Shown: positions 53,896 through 64,000 of the stretch, piece by piece | Layout: every line of letters begins with the position of its first letter | Numbering within the stretch: the first letter of the stretch is position 1 | DNA from: Anisakis pegreffii | Taxonomy: Eukaryota; Nematoda; Chromadorea; Rhabditida; Anisakidae | Assembly (NCBI GenBank): GCA_035041965.1 | Contig: JAPYMA010003025.1 | Location: 62,001 to 126,000, forward strand | Direction of reading: 5' to 3' | Length of the DNA stretch: 64,000 bases | Notes under the pieces: generated by a model | The model's database searches: none | Seen by the model: the letters and a program-made list of their open reading frames with translations, nothing else | What the model was told of the DNA's origin: nothing | Translations under genes and position numbers: made by a program

Positions 53896-56800
53896 TCATA
53901 GAACCACACATAAATTAGATCTGATGGCATTTGTTGTTGTAGGATTAGGTACAGTAGGTGTTGAAGTTAAGACTGAATTTGTTGGTCGATCTTTATCATC
54001 CACGGATACCCTAGATTTGGAACGTTCCATCTTATCGAACGTTCGCGGCGTCATCTTCATAGCGCCATTCGAATTCGGAGTCGTTAACTGGCTCATATTA
54101 TTCGTCGTTAACTGCTGCTGTTGCTGCTGCTGAAGTTGTACATGTTGTTGGGATGACATGAGTGCTGTCGACGATGTCCGCGGCTCACTAATATTGCCTA
54201 TAAATGCTATCATTTCGAGAATGAATTCACTCGTACATATTCAACTGCCTTATATCATCACCGGTCACACCACATATTATCTATGAATTTATTGACGAAT
54301 TTTATCAACAATTACGATCTGTCATTCACTCAAATCCTCATGCTTTTCTGGATGAACAAAATTTATCATTGGCGTTTTTAGGCAATTGGCTGCAGCCAAA
54401 TGAAATGAAGCACCGCTAATCTATTGACGGAATTTATCAATTTGTATAGATGGGAGTGCTGCGACGAAATCTTCATGAAGTAAATATCTTCAAAAGAAAG
54501 ATTGAAAAGACAGTCGAAGAACAATGTTGACGAATACCATTCATTTTAGTGACGCAACAAAAACTGGAATGAATACTGACTGTTAAGGCTGCAAATGCTA
54601 TGTGCTCGCGCAGAACGTCTTCTTGGTTCATTGGCTTTGGTGAGCATCGTTCCGGCAGGTGTGTTGTGTAGGCAGAGTATTGGTAGTTGAGCACATTTCG
54701 ATAGTAACGCTAATATCCGATTACCATCCATTGAGGAGACCTTCAATTTAATATCTGCGAGAAATGCATGAAAATCGAATGAAATATAACATCTAATAGC
54801 ATTCTGAGATGCAATGAAGCTAATGAATTGTTTCAAAGCAATCAAAGGAATCGGAGCCTGAAATAAATTCCAACGAACAAGTTTTTCGACAGATCGATGA
54901 GAGTTGAACGACGATAGAAGATGGCCATGCTCTGTATCGTACGCTTCAACCCAACCAGTTTCATCAGCTGCAAACATCGCGAATTCATTGCGAGCGATGA
55001 AAGTTAACACGAACAGTTCAATTTTATAAATTGCATCGAGAAAGGGATATAAGCAACACAGGTAAGTGGCAGGATGCATTGACTGTTCATCACTTATTTT
55101 TAGATATCTATCACCAAATCAACGGTATTTGTGGTTGTTCCATAGAACGTAACCGCAATAGTTAATTGCGATGCACAATACATTCACAATATACCAAAAG
55201 TGTATTATTGTTGAACTGAATAAACTGATGACACAAGGGAAAAACTGACCAGAAAAAGTAACGCTCGCATCGGCCGTAATTGAAATTGCCGTAATGGGTG
55301 CGTTGGTTTTTAGTGATAGCAAAGCATCTCCAGTAGAAACTCGCCACATAATAATTTGACAGTCCATTCCACCACTGACCACAAGGCGTTCATCTTCGGC
55401 TATTGCACAACACCTTATGATACCTTCATGTCCAACCAACACCTGAAATTTTTACTCTCATCAGTTCATCGTCATTAGCACATCGAAGCACATATGTGAC
55501 TAAGTATACATTAGTTAAAAACGATTCAACGGAGCACCTGAGTAAGAAATCCTGATTCAATTTGCCAAATTTTCAGTGACTGATCCGCAGAACCCGTAAC
55601 CAGCAGAGAGCCGTTGTTTGTGGTAGTATAGCAAGTGATCTCCTCATTGTGATAGATTTTCGTCTTCGGCGTTACAGTCTCATCACCAACTATCCAGATC
55701 TTCATTCTTTAAATCAGTTTCTAAGACTGTTTTTTTCTATTAATACATGACTGTATTGGTTTGCTCGTGACAGCGAATCGCACGGTTAAGTACTCGCATT
55801 GTAATCATAAAATATGGACTATAAATAATTTTTCTGTGAAGAATATCAACGAAAACGTACTCTTTATTAGTTGATGGTAGATATCCAACAAGATGCACAC
55901 TAGTTGGAGTAAGGAATACAGGTGCTTTGATGCCATTGAATGTAAGCAGTCGTTCAGTCTCTAAGCTGTCATCGATGACAATCAATGACCAAATAAATAT
56001 TTTATTCGATACATCAACAGATAACACTCGACATCCGTCTGCGAGACATACCAACGATTGAATCGATGTGCTATGGTACTAAAATATTTGCATTTGATGA
56101 AAATGATTGCGGTCCTATTTTATGAATCGCATTTGCAATGAGACGGTACAGATGCGATTATTGCACAGTATCTGAAGAGCAACAACAATGCAAGCAGATC
56201 AAAAGATTAAATGCCGTCTTACATTAACACATCGAATGAGTTTACCATTCGATGACTCCCAAATATTCACTTGGCCTTCGACATCACCGCTCATCAGCAG
56301 GAGACAGTCAACTGTGAACTGCACACAGCTAACTTCAACACCTTTCTTTTGTATCATCTGAAACTGTATTCGTTCAATTTTATTCGCATCATATCGAAAA
56401 ATTAACTGAGATATAGCATGATATTTCTGCTGGAATAAATACTCAATCAAACAAGCGATCACATGATGCCTAATGGACTTCTCGTTGAATTAAACGTAAT
56501 TGTAGAAATCGCAAGACAAGAACAAATTTTTGATCATAATCAGTGAGTGAATCGTCAACGAATGAAATAAATCGAACCGCCCAAATGCATTGACATATAT
56601 CCAGATCCCAAACGGCTACTGTCCCGTTCCGTGTGGCACACGCTGCACTCTTTTCATCTCGCGACATGCAAATGCCTGTCACAATACCTCAAAACGGTTC
56701 TCAATTACCAATGTTGTAAATGCAAAATAAATATTTGCGAAAGAATTCATTGCTGCAGACGGTCGGTTGATTTTTTGCTCAGAAATGATGAGTGGAATTT

Positions 56801-59800
56801 TATAGACCTTGTTGATCGGGCTTTGAATCGTCAGCAGTTTCAATGCATCTGTAACGAACATTCCACACATCAATTCGATCACCACAAGCCGACAACAAAA
56901 AAGAGCTATCGCTTGTTATCTGCAAATGACAATCAATGATTTTGATAGAATTTCGACAACGTCATAAAGTTCAGCAGAGCCGGAATGCAACGAATGAGAA
57001 TACTTTTCGAAGTTTGAGAATGAAATTGGAATTGAATATCGATGAGGCTGAATTCAGTAAAATCAACAGCCTAGCATTCAAAAAATCGATCGCAGCTTCA
57101 AAAATTTCCTTTTTAGTCATAAAACGAATGCATATGATTGTGAAAGTGCGCATGGCATGATATCCTTAAGTGTACAAAATGAAAATGCAATTTGATAATG
57201 ATGAGTTCAAAACGAGGAACCTTCAGAGAAGTAACTGGTTTTTGGTTAACGCAATCGAGAATATCCAATAGTTTGCCATTATGCAAATCGTAGGCATAAA
57301 TTTTTGAGATTGTTGCAGCAAAAAGTTGACAGTCATCATGCGCAGCGACCACTGACAAGATTTTACCATCGTGTCCGGACAGTTCAAGTAGCTCCTGACC
57401 AGACACTGTTGAAAATACCCGCAATGTTTCGTCTTCACATGCTACGATCACAAAAGCGTCGTTACTGAAAGCGCATTTTCATTTTTTCAGTGATTTCTAT
57501 GGATTCAGTGAAATTCGGCCAATTCGACGAAAACTTATTAGTGAATATTAACAATAAATATTTCACGATAAACTGACTTCGAATGATTTTATTATAGCGA
57601 AAATTATAAAAAAAACACCTCGTTATAGTGATACAGGATACAGGCGCCATTAAACCGGAAAGGCAAACAGCGAGTTCACCGTTTGCAAGATCCCATACCA
57701 TTACAGCAAAATCGCCAGATCCTGCAAAATAACCATGCTTTGCGTTCGAATATGGGATTTGTTTAGGCATTCAATGCGATTATCACACAGAGAAGATGAT
57801 CAATCACCTGTCACCAAGAATTCATCATTTGAAGTGAGAGCGATTGACACCACTGCACCTGTATGTTCACGGAACGAACGAAGCACTTGTCCGCTTTCAA
57901 CACATATCACCTTCAAAGTTCCACTATCATAAAATGGGTACTATCAGGCGATTACACAAAAAGCACTTTCTGAACACGTTGTGTCTGCACTGTTAAACCG
58001 ATCCCTCCCTATCAAGTGACATCTATTGCAAAATCTACATCTACTGTACACTTTTGCAAATACGAATTTATATAAATCGTTTGGCCAATTCTGTTTGAAT
58101 TATTCAATAAATGAAAAAATACATGATGTGACCCTGTTTTCATCAAAAAACAATGCAGTACAATCGCACGTTTATCTCATTAAGACTTACACATTCTCTC
58201 CTATCATCTGCAAAGCAAACATTCATTGTCATACCTAGCTCACTAATCTTCACTTCGAGGACTTCACCAATTGAGAGCCGCTAAACTGGTCAAAAAGCTA
58301 CGGTGAAATGAAAATGAGAAGCATTACATTAGCACACGAATCGGTTCCTCCCGTAATAATCAACTTGCAATCGGAACTTATCAACGAACACATCACTCTT
58401 CCTTTATGTGGCTTCAGTACTCTTGACGGTTCATTCTGTAATTTAAGTTGCTCCGAATATGCACTGACCAAATATAACTGCTGCGCTTTGCTTTAATCTA
58501 TCACTACTACCTCAAATATTCAAACAACTCATTATCGGTTGTTGATGATCAGTAACGGGTTGGAAATCGCAGAGAAATGAGTTGAAATGAAGTTTCAAAA
58601 ATTACTCGATTCAAACCTGCGCAAAGCTCCAAATGCGTACTGTTTGATCGATAGATGAACTTACAAAGAATTGGCCATTGCAACTGATCGAAATTGATGT
58701 AACGTGATCTGTGTGACCTTCAAATGCAACAGAACGTTCAGTTTACGTGCAAAATATCGCAATGAATTCATGGAACTCCCTGGAGCATAGTGAGGAGAAA
58801 TTGCAATTGAATATGATGCCTTGTAAGAACAGATTGCATGAATCGCTGGCATTTTCATAGGCAGCGATTTATCAGTTCGTTTACGATCGAGATTAATAAT
58901 ATAGTCCTTTCGTTCTCCTGTTGTGTCCTAGAGCGACCGCTTCTGCATGCGAGATGCAGCCAAAATTCGATGTCTCTGTCCGATCCAATTAGGAACCAGG
59001 CTAATTGAATGCGCAGAAAGTAGAAGTGCACTGACCAGGGAATGTACGAATGAGAAGTTGTGACGCAATGTGGTACATATAGATAAGGCCGGTTGATACT
59101 TGGTTACCAGATAGCAGCAAATGCTGGTGATTATGCGTAGGTTGCAATATGGTACGACACGAATTCCAGTCGCTCAGCGTTAGAGAAAGCACCTGAATTT
59201 GTGGTACGAGAGAGGATCGATAAGTGATTCAGTGACTGACTGGAAAGTGAGCAATTAAGTGTGCATTTAAAATGAAATTGTGGGATAGTTTATGAAATTA
59301 GGTCTATATTTGGAATGAAATTATATGACTTGAGTTAGGTACTTGAGCCAGCAACAAAGTGCGATATCATGCAACAGAAGCAGAAATTCAACTGTAAATG
59401 CTGTAAATGAAATGAGTGTTCACAACTATGAATGCAATATTTTCAGGTTCACTGAAAATACATGACAGTGGAAAGGAAATCAGAGATGGAAAAAAACTCA
59501 AACAAAGTGAAACAAAGCGTTAGAAATGAAGGCATGAAAGATGATGCTCTATACCTGCTTCATAACCGGTGGACTAATCCAGCATGTAAGCGGCACAAGA
59601 AGTGGTTGCTTATTGTAATTGTCAACCCATGACATCGCTTGCTCAACCATCGTATTCAGAAAATGACTGTTTTCAGCTGAAGAATGCTTTGTCGTTTCAA
59701 GATTTCAAGAGGAGCAAACAAACGAATCGACAAAACTTTCAACCGAATGATGTTAATCAAGTGAAATTATTCATTCGATCTGATGAGATGAAACGGTCGT

Positions 59801-62800
59801 CGGAGCGTTCATTGAATCAATCGAAACATCGTTTGGAGATTGCAAAGCTCAGAAAGAAAACTTAGGGAACAATCGAAACTTATCCACTCATTTATCAGTC
59901 ATACAATTTGTTAGGAGACTGCTAGTTTCTAGTTTCACTGAGCTCTGATGTCAGTGCATTTTTTTGTTCAGAAAACAAGCTACGAATGCATTACGAGGTA
60001 TTAGTAAGGATCGACAAGGCAATGTTGATTTTTTTGTTATATGTAAAAAGTATAATCAACAAAGGCTAAATTAGCATTGGATGTTTTTGAAATCTCAATG
60101 CATTTGAAGTGACAAAAATGAATAATGTACTGAATGATTTTGACCATAAACATTCTCAAATTAATGAACACTCGTGTTAATTCTAAATAAGTTGGCTTCA
60201 ACGATCTCCATGAAGCATAATGAATTTTGATCATGTTATCGATGTCAAACTGTTTCCGAGGATATGGTCATTGTAATCACACTTTAGCACGCATTCGACG
60301 GATATAATGAGGGCTTATATTAGATTATATACGATCACAATAAAGTCTCGGAGAAAGACAAGCGAAATGAACCTCTCGTGTAACGAAGTCTCCCGATTAT
60401 TTCCGCAGCCAATTGATCACCATCCTTTACAACGGTATTCAATGATGGAAGTAGCACTTGCTCACATAGCACCTCAAACCCAATACCTTGTTAAGGTGAC
60501 ACTTAGAAAAACTTATCATCTTCACACTCATACCTAATAACGTTACGACAGTGTCAGATTTAACAGCATGCAAATAAATCATCATTGAGCAATTCCAAGT
60601 CAGAACACTATAAGTAACGATCGTAAAAATAGAACTTTTCGAACAAAACACGAGATCGTGAACCTGTATATCGTGGTGTAACACCTGCATTAAACATTCC
60701 TCGTAGAGACTCAACAGTTGCGATAATCCACATGACCGAACGCATGCATCAATATAATCGAATTGACACAACGCTAACTCTTTTAATGCGTCCATGTTGC
60801 CTAATCTTTTTTTCATATATCAACAAGTTTATTTTTTTGGACAGCGAAAAACCTTTTTCTTTTGTAAATAACTGAATTCATTGGAAAACTTTGGTGAGAA
60901 ACTTTTTTTGTGAATATCCGCAATCTGTGAATGACATTTCTCAGTGAATTATTGAATAAGAATGTTGAATGCATCAATGGTACCTAGGAAGCATAACGAA
61001 TTTTATAACAGAACAGTGGCGGTAATATTAGGATTGCAAAAAATGGCACTGCTTGAATTTCTGATGGATGTTATGCAAAGGTACATATGAGAAATCGGTG
61101 GCATCTTCAGTAATGTTGAAAAAGAAATGAGGATAAACTTAACTAATATCATCATCGCTCTCGGCACGGATATCAAATTTAGTGAAGATGTTAATGATTC
61201 GTAAATGGTGAATAAAATTACCAGTATGAAGTAGATGGTACCAAAGATTATTTACTTTACGCACATTAACAGAGCCATCTTCTCGTTTCAGGGGTCTTGG
61301 AAATAGTACGGGTCCGTTGCTAGACCGCGGTGAGATACTGTCAGCTTCAGAATAGATATCCGCGAAAACATCAGCTAACAGAGTATGGGCTTGTTTCAGA
61401 TCGTTCTAAAATTGTACGTCTTTTCGAGGCTCGTACGTAAAATCCATTAAAGGAACAGTGAAAACAAAAGGTTACTTTGCGACATAAATGAATAAATGAT
61501 GCGATAAGCGATAGCAGATGACTATGCAGGTTCGGTGATTACTTGAAAATTTTTTCATAGAACAATTTCGTAGTGTCACCATTACTGAGATTCATCCGAC
61601 GGAACGAAAAACAATCGTTAACCACGAGAATTGTCTTTCTGATTGGAAATGCTTTGATTTTGCAGAATCACTAAATGCTAAACGAATAAAATTCACCGTA
61701 GATGTAAGGTATCGATGACGAGCTGCACACATCACCATATTATTGCTCCATTTATAAATAACACGATTACGGTCCACAAACTCGATGAGAAGGCATCCTC
61801 AAATCAGCAAAGAAATATTGACTTTTGACGTTGAATTTTCTTTGATGACATGAGCGAGCTCAACTTGATCACTTGATCAGTTTCGCTACATCGCGCAAGT
61901 CAATTCTTCACATTTGTCAGTAATGTGTCTGTCGTTCAGACTTACACTGTTAACCATTAACATCATAAATTTAATGAGTGATAAAAGCTTTGCTTAAAAT
62001 AAGGCTGTGGCCACAACTCATTTCAGAAACGAACCAAACGTATCGATGAGGCGATAAAGGAGGAATGGGGGGAAGACGTTATCTGAGTCGAATAGAATGG
62101 AAGTCAGTTCAGTGTGCGCAGATAATGCATCGATTAGCTCAAGACTCGTTAATCCGTGCGGTGACGCAGTGATCAACTGTGCAAACACCTTGACGGGCAT
62201 CACTCCCAGATCGGCTTCGATGCGACTGAAGCGACCGTCGAGACCGTTGTGAATCGGTCGATTACCACGCGATAACATCTCATCAACCAACGTTCGGCCA
62301 ACGATAAAATTGCAATCACCATTCACCAGCTAAATGCCACTCCTTTATACTAATCATGGAATTGTTTTGTTTTGCCAATTAGTCTCAGTTTTGATGCTGC
62401 TGCTGCTGCTGATCAACAGTCTAATTGTGAGCGGAACGCTGCTATTCACCCCTTAGCAAGTTGAAAATTTCGCTAAACTGAAACGGCTAATTCAACGGCT
62501 GCTCTTCTTGAAGTTCTACTTCGTAATTTTTTCTACCAGCTTTCGTTTTATTTTAGTGGTACCTGGGAATGGATAAAACCAAACTGAATCCAATTAAGAA
62601 GTTTCATTCAGAGGCAAATGCAGATATTTGACTCCAATGGGGAGTTTATAACGATTTTTTCTTTTGGAATTGACGATGAGAGGAAGAATCAATTTTGTTG
62701 ACGTCTTACTTGTTGTCTGATCAATCCGAACTGATCAGCAGTCAATTTCCTATCCATGTCAACCACATATTCTTTTAGGTGATCAATAATTTCAGTATCT

Positions 62801-63626
62801 GTGAAGACGGGTAATTGAAATGATTTTGGTGCAGGCATGAACGGGATTTGGAGTGGCGTTGACGAAGTTGCGATGAGAATCAGATTCGGAAGCATTTTTC
62901 TAAATGGTTTATCCAGTGCACTTAGCGCTCGTCCATACTTAATCAAATTTGCGTCATCCAATAGAATGTACAACGGACGATCTAGTTTTTGCAGAAGAGA
63001 CTTGAATATTGAAAGTGTCGTTGATAGATGAAATGAGCACCGCAGCTGTTTCTCATCTTGACCTGACAAATAACACAGCGTTCGACATAAATTATGCCAA
63101 ATTTCATGCGCAAAATTCGATGTATTCGTTAAATTGATGAATCTGCAATTATTGTTACATTGTTATGAGAATGCATTCTTGAGGTAGTTTCCAGAGCTGT
63201 TCCCATCGTAATGATGCATTCACGTTAGCTAGCGATTTGCTGTGAGATTGAAAATAGATGTGTGCAATGAGCTGATCAAATTAAATCATCCACTCAGTTG
63301 ATGAGGACTAAAAGAAGCTTCAACCGTTACCTTGTAATAAGATAACAATCTCTACTTTGCAACATACTATGCAGTTTGCATATCAACGCTGTTTTGCCAC
63401 AAGCATCTGCACCGACAATATGGATATAAGCACTCTTAATCGACTCATCCAACCATGAGTGCATGGCTCCATCAACTTGCGGTCGTTGAATCCATTTGGT
63501 CGGTAACCTTGAGACAGCATAGGATGAATGCATCTCATCATCTATTCTTGCCAATACAGACGCCGAAAATGTAGACGTTGACGGAATTGCCACCGATGAG
63601 ATCACATTCCGCAGTCGATCAACAAC
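53896..63626 (-). CDS. NACHT P-loop NTPase with WD40 repeats (NWD1/NWD2-like), 5'-incomplete
   Basis: This is a STAND-class ATPase. In this family the NACHT module switches on nucleotide exchange and the WD propellers sense or scaffold. Exons: 63626-63331, 63142-62710, 62329-62035, 61797-61697, 61405-61222, 60800-60696, 60486-60373, 59676-59555, 59192-59036, a frame-broken block 59000-58617, 58480-58328, one or two small uncertain exons, about 57940-57808, then 57721-57619, 57464-57221, 56919-56808, 56687-56578, 56357-56223, 56078-55861, 55706-55538, 55442-55250, 54967-54879, 54857-54581, 54197-53896. About 1,480 residues are visible. Walker A is GADACGKT (about 63391-63414); Walker B is LYILLDDAN (about 62953-62979). 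A helical/winged region leads to ten or more WD repeats, for example [22 protein letters not shown] and NGTVAVWDL. The tail has a glutamine run and ends CVVL. No initiator ATG is evident, so the N-terminus probably lies beyond the window. Confidence 0.88.
58742..59035 (-). other. Frame-broken interval in the WD40 region of the NACHT-WD gene
   Basis: WD-like coding is dense here but no single frame or normal intron set joins it. After IRTFPG (59036) the frame can resume in [12 protein letters not shown] only via a 35-base intron (59035-59001) or a one-base shift. Coding then continues in another frame with [10 protein letters not shown], directly after an in-frame TAG at 58930-58928. A third frame is needed for [13 protein letters not shown], reached by one missing base around the AAA run at 58744-58742. 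A different reading of the 58.93-59.0-kb part ([15 protein letters not shown]...) needs no second shift but still meets the TAG. Confidence 0.65.
62395..62410. repeat. Intronic CAG/CTG trinucleotide run
   Basis: Five TGC units on the plus strand (GCA/CAG on the gene strand) lie in the intron between the second and third visible exons of the NACHT-WD gene. This is separate from the coding glutamine run at about 54113-54133. Confidence 0.85.
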
Positions 63627-64000
63627 CTTAAGTTCAGCATTCAGCTTATTTATTTACTGATCGATACTTCTTTTAAGAAATGTCATTTATTAAATCACTG
63701 CATTTAGCATAAGCAGTCATCATTTGAGTTATTGCTATCATTATTACTTTTGTTATCAACGCTATCAGTTCCGCCACCACATTATCAGCATCATCAACGT
63801 TATCAAACGGTCGATCTTATGACCTAGTCATGAAAGCAAACGGTCGATCTTAAGACCTAGTCATGAAAGCAATATGAAGGCTACTATTAGTTTGAACTCT
63901 CCGATCATAGGCCGTTTCATTAAGTCGGTACTGAGCATCATAGTAATCGCTTCTATTCCGAGATTAAAACAATTACAAATACTTGCAAAACAGGCAATGA
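63627..64000. other. Right-edge sequence, probably intron of the NACHT-WD gene
   Basis: No exon was recognised upstream of the acceptor at 63626/63627. An ATT/ATC-rich stretch and a 33-bp tandem duplication are present. The missing N-terminal exons are expected further right. Confidence 0.45.
63805..63870. repeat. 33-bp tandem duplication
   Basis: Two adjacent copies of a 33-bp unit (starting AAACGGTCGATCTTA) occupy 63805-63837 and 63838-63870 with a single T/A difference. Being nearly identical, the duplication is recent. Confidence 0.9.

Noticed and set aside
53924..54133. Plus-strand open frame with a poly-cysteine end at 54.1 kb
   Set aside because: It is the antisense shadow of the glutamine run in the last exon of the NACHT-WD gene.

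Overview
The window reads as a nematode nuclear chromosome segment. It is AT-rich and intron-rich. Splice acceptors are almost all the nematode TTTTCAG/TTTCAG type, and gene starts sit just downstream of similar sites that look like spliced-leader trans-splice acceptors. The gene content (an ELO elongase, a worm-type 7TM receptor, fused LKR/SDH, a NACHT-WD protein) fits Nematoda. Species and clade cannot be read from the sequence alone. No bacterial, plasmid or CRISPR features were seen.

Layout. 0.09-3.0 kb (+): a complete five-exon very-long-chain fatty acid elongase. 3.0-16.1 kb: gene-poor DNA with tandem repeats, a fragment like a hAT transposon end, degenerate tRNA-like pieces and a perfect 45-bp-arm palindrome at 15.4 kb. 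16.15-21.67 kb (+): an eight-exon seven-transmembrane receptor. 21.7-38.45 kb: a 17-kb stretch with only microsatellites and one weak candidate first exon at 32.5 kb. 38.45-42.02 kb (+): a BED zinc finger protein that keeps only an N-terminal piece of a hAT transposase and looks domesticated. 44.38-51.49 kb (-): a complete 22-exon bifunctional lysine-ketoglutarate reductase/saccharopine dehydrogenase, 938 residues. 53.90 to at least 63.63 kb (-): a NACHT P-loop NTPase with a long WD40 array, of the NWD1/NWD2 type. Its 5' end appears to lie beyond the right edge.

Exon models were built by hand. For the elongase, the receptor and LKR/SDH every junction keeps a consistent phase. The BED gene has one unsettled junction near 41.25 kb. 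The NACHT-WD gene is phase-consistent except at 57.9-58.3 kb, where small exons are uncertain, and at 58.74-59.04 kb, where the coding sequence cannot be read in one frame.

The genes do not form a pathway together. LKR/SDH catalyses the first two mitochondrial steps of lysine breakdown, the elongase acts in the ER, the receptor is a surface sensor, and the NACHT-WD protein belongs to the STAND signalling ATPases. The most notable observations are the C-terminal CaaX-like CVVL of the NACHT-WD protein, its broken frame, the perfect palindrome flanked by a 14-bp direct repeat, and the transposase-derived BED protein.
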